Source: JAAXHB01 sp965214945
GTDB lineage: Bacteria; Actinomycetota; Acidimicrobiia; Acidimicrobiales; Aldehydirespiratoraceae
NCBI GenBank assembly: GCA_965214945.1
Contig: OZ244029.1
Coordinates: 682,001-746,000, forward strand
Direction: 5' to 3'
Length of the DNA: 64,000 bases
Shown: in pieces, positions 43,282-51,308 of the stretch
How the letters are laid out: each line of letters opens with the position of its first letter
Numbering within the stretch: position 1 is the stretch's first letter
Notes under the pieces: generated by a model
What the model was told of the DNA's origin: nothing
The model's database searches: none
The model's input: the letters and a program-made list of their open reading frames with translations, nothing else
Program-made: the position numbers and the translations under genes

Positions 43282-44483
43282 GGCCACGCCGGAGAGCCGT
43301 CGGGCAGGCGGGCCTGCGTCCATTGCTCCACAGCATCTTTGACCGGATAGCGCTCGGCGAGCTGTTCGTCGATGTCGATTCCGAGCCCTGGGAGACCGTT
43401 GGCGTACAGGTAGCCATTGCGCACCTTCGGCAGGCCGGGGAACATCTCGTGATCGAGATCCGATGGCCGATACCACTCCTGCACTCCGAATGCTGGAGAC
43501 CACAGATCCAGATGCAGATTCGCGGCGTGCCCGACCGGCGAAGTGTCCGCAGGCCCGTGCCAGGCTGTGCGAATCCCGTGGGTATGAGCCATGTCCGCCG
43601 CCTTGCGGGCCGGCGTGATCCCGCCCATCTGACTGACGTGCATGCGCACGAAGTCGACCAGGCGGCCTTCGATCACGGTGCGCCATTCGAGGGGATGGTT
43701 GAATAGTTCCCCCATCGCCAGCGGCGTTGCGCACTGCGACCGCACCTGACGAAACCAGGCGAGGTTCTCGGGTGCGAGAAGGTCCTCGAGAAAGAAGAGG
43801 CGAAACGGCTCGACCTGCTTGGCGAAGGAAACGGCATCGACCGGTGGGAGCCGCTCGTGGACGTCGTGAATGAGTTCGACCTGAGGCCCAACTTCGGCAC
43901 GCACATGCTCGATCATGGCCAGCGCGTCCCGCTGGTAGACCCGCGGGTCGTAGTAGGCCCCATCAGGTGCTCCTTCGGGCTTCGCGAACACCGAGGCGGT
44001 GCCTCCATAAAGGCCTTGCTGGATCCGCACGAATCGATAGCCCTCGGCCATGAGCACCTTCACTTGGTCTGCCACCTCGGCTGCGCTCGGGGCGTCGGCA
44101 TGCACATAGACGTTGGCACCCTCGCGCACCTTGCCGCCGAGCAGGTCGTAGACGGGCATGCCGGCTTGTTTGCCTTTGATGTCCCACAGAGCCTGATCGA
44201 CGCCGGAGATCGCATTGTTGAGCACCGGCCCGTTGCGCCAGTAGCCGTGCACCATCGACATCTGCCAGATCTCCTCGATGCGCGACACGTCACGGCCGAT
44301 AACGAACGGCTTGAGATGGCGCTCCACGGCCGCGGCCACCGCATGGATCCGCTGGGTGAAGGTGGCACAGCCGACCCCGTGCAGACCCGGCTCGGAGGTG
44401 AGCACCTTCACTATTGCAAGCCGCGCCGCACCCGGCTGGGTGAGGATCACCTTTACGTCGGCGATGGTCGTAGGTCGTGTCAT
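43278..44483 (-). CDS. Enolase-superfamily sugar-acid dehydratase, mannonate-dehydratase-like
   Basis: 401 aa. MR/MLE domain with the ManD-type pattern: DQALWDIKGKQAGMPVYDLLGGK, YRFVRIQQG, ELIHDVHERLPP, FFLEDLLAPENL and the C-terminal HGPADTSPVGHAANLHLD. It removes water from a six-carbon aldonate to yield KDG, feeding KdgK and the aldolase. ManD-like proteins act on D-mannonate or D-gluconate; which one applies cannot be read from sequence. Confidence 0.88.
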   Translation of the reverse strand: MTRPTTIADVKVILTQPGAARLAIVKVLTSEPGLHGVGCATFTQRIHAVAAAVERHLKPFVIGRDVSRIEEIWQMSMVHGYWRNGPVLNNAISGVDQALWDIKGKQAGMPVYDLLGGKVREGANVYVHADAPSAAEVADQVKVLMAEGYRFVRIQQGLYGGTASVFAKPEGAPDGAYYDPRVYQRDALAMIEHVRAEVGPQVELIHDVHERLPPVDAVSFAKQVEPFRLFFLEDLLAPENLAWFRQVRSQCATPLAMGELFNHPLEWRTVIEGRLVDFVRMHVSQMGGITPARKAADMAHTHGIRTAWHGPADTSPVGHAANLHLDLWSPAFGVQEWYRPSDLDHEMFPGLPKVRNGYLYANGLPGLGIDIDEQLAERYPVKDAVEQWTQARLPDGSPAWP

Positions 44484-45331
44484 CTTCTGTAGTCGCCCTT
44501 CGGCCGCCAGCCGGTGTCGGACCTGAGATCCGACATGTCGATGAGATCGCCGACTGAGGTAGCGACTTCGGGATAGTGGGTTCGCAGCAGGTCCGGGAAT
44601 GCGAGGTCTCGGTGACGGTGGCAGGTGCCCGGCATGTAGACGCGATAACCCCTGATGTCCGAGCGCAGGATCGCTGTGAAGAGTGCTGCCGCGTCGTCGT
44701 AGGTCAGGCCAGAGAAGCCCTCAAGCACATCCGTGTAGCACTCCTGGCCCGACGACACCCGCAGCCGATCCTCGCCCTTGTGCAGCAGCGAGAACCGAAG
44801 GGCGACGCAGGCGATGCCGCAGCGTTGCGCGTAATAGCGGAGCATCGTCTCGCTCACGGTCTTGCTTAGGGCGTACACGTTCGACGGGTCCGCTGGCGTG
44901 GCGCCATTCATGGGGTATGTGGGCGTCGCCGGCTGGTTGACGACTGTCCGATGGTCGATGTGAGAGCCGATCACCTGAAGGGTGCTGGCAAACACGATCC
45001 GTTCTACGCCTTGCTCTGCAGCGCCTTGGAAGACGTTCTGGTTCATGGCCACGTTCTCGTTGAACACCACCTGGGGGTCCATGGCGCCGATTCCGGGATG
45101 GTTGCCGATGTGCAACAGCGCATCGACGCCTTCGAGCAAGTCGAGGACGGTCTTGTGGTCCAGAAGGTCGGCTTGCTCGAAGCGGTAAGGCACGTCGCCG
45201 ACGTCTGCTAGGTCGGTGGCAACGACGTCGTATTCCTCGTCGTGAACGAGCGCGGACACGGCGCTGCCGAGCCGCCCAGCGGCACCGGTCACCAGCACCT
45301 TGCGGCACTGCGAGTCGGCGGGAGCGCTCAT
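44480..45331 (-). CDS. NAD-dependent epimerase/dehydrogenase, possibly uronate dehydrogenase
   Basis: 283 aa from MSAPADSQ. Extended SDR: VLVTGAAGRLGSAVSA (cofactor site), DLADVGDVPYRFEQADLLD, and YALSKTVSE (catalytic Tyr-x3-Lys). Similar in layout to uronate dehydrogenases, which make an aldaro-lactone; the lactonase fragment upstream fits that. Its ATG overlaps the stop of that fragment (ATGA). It could also oxidise another sugar in the same route. Confidence 0.8.
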   Translation of the reverse strand: MSAPADSQCRKVLVTGAAGRLGSAVSALVHDEEYDVVATDLADVGDVPYRFEQADLLDHKTVLDLLEGVDALLHIGNHPGIGAMDPQVVFNENVAMNQNVFQGAAEQGVERIVFASTLQVIGSHIDHRTVVNQPATPTYPMNGATPADPSNVYALSKTVSETMLRYYAQRCGIACVALRFSLLHKGEDRLRVSSGQECYTDVLEGFSGLTYDDAAALFTAILRSDIRGYRVYMPGTCHRHRDLAFPDLLRTHYPEVATSVGDLIDMSDLRSDTGWRPKGDYRR

Positions 45332-45615
45332 TGAGGCATTGCCAGCAAGGGCGGTGCAAGGAAGGGCATCGCAAGGAAGGGCGGTGCCAGGAAGGGCGGT
45401 GCCAGGAAGGTCAGACACGCCGGCTCGGATACGTAATGGGCAGCCTTCGACATTGTCGGCGTTGCGGTGTGCGGGTCGATCGCCAGCACCGAGAGAGCGC
45501 CCTCGGGATCGGATGCGTCATAGACCCGGATGCCGGTGGGCGTCTCGTGTGTGTAGCAGCCTGCGCAGAGAAGGGTCGCTTGAGAGTCTGGGATTTCCGA
45601 TGACCTTGTGGGCAT
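45328..45615 (-). pseudogene. Truncated beta-propeller lactonase with repeat-built tail
   Basis: 95 aa from MPTRSSEIP (45615), with AGGTGAG 5 bp upstream. Residues 13-50 (LLCAGCYTHETPTGIRVYDA...GALSVLAID) match the first blade of 6-phosphogluconolactonase-type lactonases, which are about 350 aa long. After some 65 residues the sequence turns into FLAPPFLAPPFLAMPFLAPP, encoded by five 15-bp tandem units, and stops. Probably a deletion remnant kept as an operon leader: its stop overlaps the next start, so it could still couple translation. Confidence 0.72.
45336..45410 (-). repeat. Five 15-bp tandem units before the epimerase start
   Basis: 45336-45350, 45351-45365, 45366-45380, 45381-45395 and 45396-45410, of GC(A/G)(T/G)TGCCAGGAAGG type; the last two are identical. 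Confidence 0.88.
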
Positions 45616-45630
45616 CTCACCTCGACCTTC

Positions 45631-45644
45631 TGGGAGCGCTCCCA
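45631..45644. promoter_or_regulatory. LacI/CebR-type operator of the sugar-acid operon
   Basis: Perfect palindrome TGGGAGCGCTCCCA, 16 bp upstream of the first start codon of the minus-strand sugar-acid operon. Same sequence as the operator at 41329-41342. Confidence 0.85.
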
Positions 45645-45809
45645 GCCGCATCGTAGAGCCAGTCGCTCACATCTGCGCGCTCCCGGGGACGGGATCGGGC
45701 CATCGTTGCGCCTAGCACCCAGGATCTGCAACAGGGTCAGCCTCCGGCGTCGCAGCTTCTGCGTGCCTTCTTCTGAGACGGCTGACGACAAAGTTACGAT
45801 CCTGCCTGC

Positions 45810-47348
45810 ATGCCGCGGATGGCGCCTGCCTCACGAGGCCGACGAGGTCGACGGAAACGGACCCGCCGAAGAGAAGCCGCGGCCGCTGAGCCGGCTTCGG
45901 CGATCCGCAACAAGCTGCCGCCTTATGAGCCGTTCAGCAAGGCGCAGATCGATGCCCTCGAAGCCCAGGCAGATCGAATCCTTGACGAGATAGGCGTCGA
46001 GTTCCGCGGCGACACCGAAGCCCTCGAGCTGTTCCGGGCGGCAGGCGCACGTGTAACCGGCGAGCGGGTGCGTTTCGATCCCGGACATGCGGCGCAGTTG
46101 TGCTCGACCGCCCCGGAGAGGTTCGAGATGCACGGCCGTGACGGACGCAGGCTGCCGATCGGCGGCGATCACGTGGTCTTTTTGCCGGCCTACGGCCCGC
46201 CGTTCGTCAGCGATCTCGACGGCGGGCGGCGCTATGCAACGATCGAGGACTTTGCCAACATCGTGAAGCTCACCTATGCCACGCCGTGGCTGCACCATTC
46301 TGGCGGCACGGTGTGCGAGCCGGTCGATATCGCCGTCAACAAGCGCCACCTCGACATGACATATGCCCATTTGCGCTGGTCGACCAAGCCCTTCATGGGT
46401 GCCGTCACCGCACCCGAACGAGCCGCTGATTCGATCGAGATGGCGCGCATCGTGTTCGGTGCGGAGTTCATGGAAACCAACTGTGTCATTCAGGGCAACA
46501 TCAACGTCAACAGCCCTCTGGTGTGGGACGACGTCATGAGCGGCGCCCTCAAGACTTACGCCCGAGCCAACCAGGGGTGCGTGATCTCTCCGTTCATCAT
46601 CGGCGGCGCCATGGGGCCGGTCACCTTGGCGGCTTTGGTGGCCCAGGCTCACGCCGAGGCGCTGACGGGCATCGCTCTCAGTCAGCTCGTGCGCCCCGGC
46701 TCGCCGATGGTGTACGGGAACTTCCTGACCACCATGAACCTTCGTTCGGGAGCGCCCACCTTCGGAACTGCCGAGTCGACGCTCGCCACTTATGCCGTGG
46801 GTCAGCTCGCCCGTCGCCTCGGTCTGCCGCTGCGCTGCGGTGCCCACTACACGTCATCGAAGCTGGCCGACGGACAGGCGATGCAGGAATCCGCGGATGC
46901 CATGTCGGCGGGGATCCTCGCTGGAACCAACTATGTGATCCACGCCGCCGGCTGGCTCGAAGGCGGCCTCACCTTCGGCTACGAGAAGTTCGCCATGGAT
47001 GTCGACCGTTGTGCCATGCTGCACAGACAGCTCGCAGGGCTCAGTGTCGACGCCGAACAGCTCGCGATGGACGCATACGCAGAAGCCGGTCCGGGCGGCA
47101 ACTACCTCAGCTGCGCCCACACTCTGCGCAACTACGCCGATGCCAACCACGAGTCAGCGCTCGTCGACAGCAACTCTTTCGAACAGTGGACCGCCGACGG
47201 CGCCCTCGACATTGCTCAGCGCGCCAATCGCCAATACAAGCAGATGCTCGCCGACTATGAGCCGCCCTCGATCCCCGACGCCGTCGACCGCGAACTGCTT
47301 GCATTCGTCGACGACCGCAAGCAATCAGAACCCGACGCCTGGTACTGA
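45810..47348 (+). CDS. MttB-family (non-pyrrolysine) methyltransferase
   Basis: 512 aa, trimethylamine-methyltransferase superfamily. FEMHGRDGRRLPIGG, FLPAYGPPFVSDLDGG, YATPWLHHSGGTVCEP, MGAVTAPERAADSIEMARI, ANQGCVISPFIIGGAMGPV and YEKFAMDVDRCAML fit. No in-frame amber codon, so this is the Pyl-less branch, which includes glycine-betaine methyltransferases (MtgB) that pass a methyl group to a corrinoid protein; no corrinoid protein gene is in the window. The first 40 residues are Arg/Ala-rich and may not all be translated. Its last 21 bp including TGA are repeated five more times downstream. Confidence 0.85.
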   Translation: MPRMAPASRGRRGRRKRTRRREAAAAEPASAIRNKLPPYEPFSKAQIDALEAQADRILDEIGVEFRGDTEALELFRAAGARVTGERVRFDPGHAAQLCSTAPERFEMHGRDGRRLPIGGDHVVFLPAYGPPFVSDLDGGRRYATIEDFANIVKLTYATPWLHHSGGTVCEPVDIAVNKRHLDMTYAHLRWSTKPFMGAVTAPERAADSIEMARIVFGAEFMETNCVIQGNINVNSPLVWDDVMSGALKTYARANQGCVISPFIIGGAMGPVTLAALVAQAHAEALTGIALSQLVRPGSPMVYGNFLTTMNLRSGAPTFGTAESTLATYAVGQLARRLGLPLRCGAHYTSSKLADGQAMQESADAMSAGILAGTNYVIHAAGWLEGGLTFGYEKFAMDVDRCAMLHRQLAGLSVDAEQLAMDAYAEAGPGGNYLSCAHTLRNYADANHESALVDSNSFEQWTADGALDIAQRANRQYKQMLADYEPPSIPDAVDRELLAFVDDRKQSEPDAWY

Positions 47349-47453
47349 GAACCCGACGCCTGGTACTGAGAACCCGACGCCTGGTACTGAGAACCCGACG
47401 CCTGGTACTGAGAACCCGACGCCTGGTACTGAGAACCCGACGCCTGGTACTGA
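47328..47453 (+). repeat. Six identical 21-bp copies of a gene's last codons plus stop
   Basis: Units at 47328, 47349, 47370, 47391, 47412 and 47433, each starting GAACCCGACGCC and ending GGTACTGA. The first is the real C-terminus EPDAWY-stop of the methyltransferase; every unit ends with the same TGA. Confidence 0.97.
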
Positions 47454-47586
47454 ACAGCCCTTGCGGAGTTCAGCAGTCGCACACTGCGGATTCATCCATC
47501 GCGTCCATCGCGTCTAGGCGACGCCGCTTAGGATGAGCCGGCCAAAGAAGGTTTCGAAGGAAGATCGGAAAGAAGGCGAATGCCCG

Positions 47587-48720
47587 ATGCGATGGGAACT
47601 CGAACTCGGCGACCAGCTGCGGAGTCTGATCGACACAGGTCCCGAGCCTGCAGGCCATTCCTTCACCACCCTCGACCCCAGGATCTATTCGAGCGCTGAA
47701 CGCCACCGCTCAGAGGTTGCGGCGATTGCTGCGCATCCGCTGGCTGCGCTGGCATCGAGCGAACTCTCTGCACCGGGCGATTTCGCTACCGTGGAGCTGG
47801 CAGGAGTTGCGGTTATCGTCGCCCGTGACCGCGACGGCAATGTGAACGCCATGCGCAATGTGTGTGCCCATCGCGGATCGCCGGTGGAGACCCGCCCCTC
47901 GGGCTCGGCGCGGATCTTCTCCTGCGGCTTTCACGGCTGGTCTTACGAACTCAACGGTTCGCTGCGGGCTGTCTCGAACCCCAGGCTGTTCTCGTCAGAA
48001 CCGTGCGAGGGCGGGCTGCGCCGACTCGGATGCGAGGAGCGTCACGGGGTCATCTGGGTGACCCCCGACGCTGATGCTCCTGCGGTTGGGGTGGCCGACT
48101 GGCTCGGCGCTGAAGTCGACGAGCTGCTCGCCGAACTGGGCCTCGGCGGGATGGTCCACCATGCGGCTACTGAGCACGACCTTGAGTCCAACTGGAAGCT
48201 GCTGACCGACGGTTTCCTGGAGATCTACCATCTCAAGTATCTGCATCGGAACTCGATAGCGCCGTACTTTCCGGCCAACCTCTTCACCACGCAGCGCAGC
48301 GGCAGGCACTTCGTCAGCTGGCTTCCTAAGAACCGCCTCGTCAAAGAGCTGACCGGAAAGCCTCGCGACGAGTGGCGGGTGCTAGATCACCTGACCGGTG
48401 CGATAGTGCTGGTGCCCGGTACTGTGGTGCAGTGGCAGGCCGGGCATGTGGAATTGTTCTCGCTGCGGCCGAATCCCGGCGGCCCGAGCCGCACTGTCGT
48501 TCGGATGACGATGCTCGTGCCTGCCGAGCGAGCCGGAGAGACCGACCTTTGGGATCGCAACTGGGAGCGGGTCTGTTCCACCATCCCTGATGAGGACTTC
48601 GCAGCCGCCGTGGACATTCAGCGCAATATCGACGCCGGAAACGTGGACACGATCCGCATCGGTGCAAACGAGCACCTCATCATCGACCACCTCGACGCGT
48701 TGCGTTCCGTATCGTCATAG
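47587..48720 (+). CDS. Rieske-type aromatic-ring/quaternary-amine oxygenase, large subunit
   Basis: 377 aa from ATG 47587 (GAAGGCGA at 8 bp upstream); ATG 47533 is an alternative. Rieske cluster CAHRG and CGFHGW; mononuclear iron site in DGFLEIYHLKYLHRNS. Rieske oxygenases of this shape demethylate or hydroxylate substrates such as glycine betaine, carnitine or stachydrine, as well as aromatics. Its place behind an MttB-like methyltransferase favours a methylated amine, which is inference. No reductase partner is seen nearby. Confidence 0.88.
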   Translation: MRWELELGDQLRSLIDTGPEPAGHSFTTLDPRIYSSAERHRSEVAAIAAHPLAALASSELSAPGDFATVELAGVAVIVARDRDGNVNAMRNVCAHRGSPVETRPSGSARIFSCGFHGWSYELNGSLRAVSNPRLFSSEPCEGGLRRLGCEERHGVIWVTPDADAPAVGVADWLGAEVDELLAELGLGGMVHHAATEHDLESNWKLLTDGFLEIYHLKYLHRNSIAPYFPANLFTTQRSGRHFVSWLPKNRLVKELTGKPRDEWRVLDHLTGAIVLVPGTVVQWQAGHVELFSLRPNPGGPSRTVVRMTMLVPAERAGETDLWDRNWERVCSTIPDEDFAAAVDIQRNIDAGNVDTIRIGANEHLIIDHLDALRSVSS

Positions 48721-48927
48721 GTTGTCAGCACCGAAGCAAGCCAGCAGCAGCGAGCTGCTCTGATCGCCTACGGTCGCGTCGGGCACGACCGACATCCACC
48801 ACGAGGACGCTGTTGCGCACCTCCAATCTCTCGCTTAGCAAGCCCTCGGTGAACGGCAGTTCTTGGTGAGTGCCAGCCCTCAGTTAATGGCAGCCCTCGG
48901 TGGAAGTAGTGGCGTAGGCGAGATGTG

Positions 48928-50403
48928 ATGGAGGCCTCGGCTTCGCGGGCGCTCGCGGATTTCTTGGTGTCGCTGCGGGGCAAAGTGCCCGAGCGGCTGC
49001 TGACCCGGGCGACCGACTGTCTGGTAGACACCGTGGGGGCGATGGTCTACGGCGCCACTCAACCCTGGAGCGAGACGGTGATCGCTCACGCTCTGGCCAC
49101 CGGGGCGCAGGGCCGTTCATCGGTCATCGGCGGCGGCCACTTGTCGGCTGCCGCCGCCGGCGGCTTGTCGGTCGTCGACGCCGGCGGCTCGTCGACGACT
49201 GTTCAGAAGACCACGCCGGCGATGGCGGCGCTGGCCAACGGGGCATCGGCGCACGCTTTCGAACTCGACGACGTTCACGAGGAGGCCATCAGCCACCCCG
49301 GTGCGGTGGTCGTGCCGGCGGCGCTGGCACTGGCGGAGGAGGTCGATGCGTCCGGCGACCGCCTGCTGGAGGCGCTGGTGATCGGCTATGAGGCCATGGG
49401 GCGAGCCGGTATCGCCGTGGGGCCGGCGTCGCACATGCTCGGCGGGTTCCACCCGACCTCGATGTCGGGAGTGTTCGGGTCGGCTGCCGCCGCGGGGGCT
49501 CTGCTGAACTTCGACGGCGAGCGCTTGAATCATGCCTTCGGCATCGCCGCTTCTTTGGCGTCTGGGACGATGGAGTTCGCTGCTTCGGGCGGGATGGCCA
49601 AGCGGCTGCATGCCGGCCGCGCCGCCGAGGGCGGCCTGACCGCAGCCCGGTTGGCAGCCGAGGGTTTCGAGGGGGCCGACGACGGGCTGGCCGGTCGCTA
49701 CGGGTTCTGCCGGGTGTTCACCGACGAGCCGCGTGTGGAATTGCTCACAGATCGTCTCGGGGAACGATGGATGGTTGATGAGATCACTGTCAAGCCGTGG
49801 GCCGCTTGCAGCGACATCCATCCGCTGATCCAGGCGGCTCAGGAACTGCGGCACGAGAACGGTCTCGATGGCGCTGGGATCGAGCGCATCGCTCGCATCG
49901 ACGCCTGGGGTCCGACCAAGGTGGCCGAGCAGAACACGCTCGACGGCACTGTGTCGGTGATGGCGGCGCAGTACTCCGCGCAGTTTAACATCGCCGCCGC
50001 TTTGCTGGCCGATCCTGCCGATCCGGCGACATATGACCCCGATCGGATCGTTTTGCCCGATGTGTCAGCGCTGCAGGCCAAGGTGGCCTCTGTCAGCGCC
50101 GCCGGTGAGTTCGACGCCACCTACGCCTGGAAGATGGGCGGGCGGGTACAGATCACTCTCGTCGACGGCTCCGCGCTCGAGCGTACAGTGCACGGGCAGC
50201 GTGGATCGATGCATGCACCCTTCGACGCTGCCGACGTCGACGCCAAGTTCGCTACGGTCACCCGGGGACGGCTGCGCGAAGGCGCTGCTGCCCGCCTGCG
50301 AGCCTCAGTTCGGGGTCCGGCCCGGGAACTGCTAGACGCTCTGACGTGCTCTGTGCCTCACATGGAGGCCATGCGCTCCACAAGTTCTTGTAGGAGCCGC
50401 TGA
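48928..50403 (+). CDS. MmgE/PrpD-family protein
   Basis: 491 aa. Family blocks: DCLVDTVGAMVYGA, ALANGASAHAFELDDVHEEAISHPGA, ALVIGYEAMGRAGIAVGP, GGFHPTSMSGVFGSAAAAGAL, KRLHAGRAAEGGLTAARLA and KPWAACSDIHPLIQAA. Members include 2-methylcitrate dehydratase and cis-aconitate decarboxylase; the exact reaction is undetermined. A repetitive Ala/Gly/Ser insert (HLSAAAAGGLSVVDAGGSS) lies near residue 70. Its 3' end overlaps the convergent gene at 50358 by 46 bp. Confidence 0.88.
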   Translation: MEASASRALADFLVSLRGKVPERLLTRATDCLVDTVGAMVYGATQPWSETVIAHALATGAQGRSSVIGGGHLSAAAAGGLSVVDAGGSSTTVQKTTPAMAALANGASAHAFELDDVHEEAISHPGAVVVPAALALAEEVDASGDRLLEALVIGYEAMGRAGIAVGPASHMLGGFHPTSMSGVFGSAAAAGALLNFDGERLNHAFGIAASLASGTMEFAASGGMAKRLHAGRAAEGGLTAARLAAEGFEGADDGLAGRYGFCRVFTDEPRVELLTDRLGERWMVDEITVKPWAACSDIHPLIQAAQELRHENGLDGAGIERIARIDAWGPTKVAEQNTLDGTVSVMAAQYSAQFNIAAALLADPADPATYDPDRIVLPDVSALQAKVASVSAAGEFDATYAWKMGGRVQITLVDGSALERTVHGQRGSMHAPFDAADVDAKFATVTRGRLREGAAARLRASVRGPARELLDALTCSVPHMEAMRSTSSCRSR

Positions 50404-50918
50404 AAGGTTTCCGCTGCTGCGTCGTGGCTCCAGCCATGGCCCGCGAAGAGGCGGTCGAATCGAAACTCGCTGTCGGCGAAACGACCCAGCGACGCTGTCT
50501 GAGCTTCCCAGGAGTACCAACAAGCCTGGCGGAAGGCGTGAAGGGCCTGCCGGTTCGGGTTCCACGACAACGAATCGCCGGTGAACAAAAGATGACCGTC
50601 CACTAGGTACAACACGCTTCCTCTCGTGTGCCCTAGTCGGTAGACCCCGTCGCCCAGGTCGTGTGGAAACACCGGCGTGGCCGGCCGCTTCAGGGTTGCG
50701 TGGCCGACCGATCGGGTGGGGCACCATCGCCGCTCTCCAGGCTTCTCGACCTCCTCGGGAGTCTCGGGTTGGCGAGCGAAGAGGGAGTTGCCGTCGCTGG
50801 GATTGCGAACGATCAACCCTGGAGCCACCTGCCGAGCTGCGTCACAGTCGATGCAGCGGGAGTCGACGAACCACGCACCGGATGCTCCAGCCTCGTGACG
50901 TTCGGTGAGGCGCGCCAT
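50358..50918 (-). pseudogene. Ferredoxin-MBL fusion protein with its metal site deleted
   Basis: 186 aa. The N-terminus (FVDSRCIDCDAARQVAP, with QPETPEE and CPTRSVG) is a 4Fe-4S ferredoxin segment, but the usual CIDCDTC reads CIDCDAA. The C-terminal part (LGHTRGSVLYLVDGHLLFTGDSL, ACWYSWEAQTASL, FAGHGWSHD) is the second half of a metallo-beta-lactamase fold. The segment that should lie between, with the HxHxDH zinc motif and about 100 residues, is missing; the joint falls near residue 85. Read as an internally deleted, non-functional gene. Confidence 0.75.
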
Positions 50919-51308
50919 AACCTAGCGATGCTACTTCGTTGCACTGAGAGTGGTTCACTGCACTGAGACAGTGGGCCGTACAGTGACTGGCATGGGGCGC
51001 CTGTCAGCCCACTTCAGTCGGATCAGCTTAGGGTTGATGTGCGCAAGCGATCGACAAGCAAGTCGATATTCTGTGGAGAGCTGATTCCGGTGAAGGTTGG
51101 ACAAATACCCAACACCGCGCTGATACCCTCTTTGAGTTGACAACCGGCCGCAATGCCGTCACCCAATAGGTTGAGTCCTCGGTCGAGCGGCCCGGCAGTC
51201 AGTCAAACGGCCAGACAGAACGAACACAGTCACACGGCCAGACAGAACTGAACAGTTCGCTGGTTCATTGCCATCGCCTATAGGTGCGAATTAGAACGCG
51301 CCCGGCTG
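50919..51308. other. Intergenic, 390 bp, nothing assigned
   Basis: No gene seen. A short direct repeat (CACACGGCCAGACAGAAC-like, about 51185-51250) and a small hairpin GTTGG-ACAAATAC-CCAAC near 51096 are the only structures. Confidence 0.5.

Noticed and set aside
45810..47348. Pyrrolysine-containing trimethylamine methyltransferase
   Set aside because: No in-frame amber codon interrupts the gene and no pyl genes are seen.
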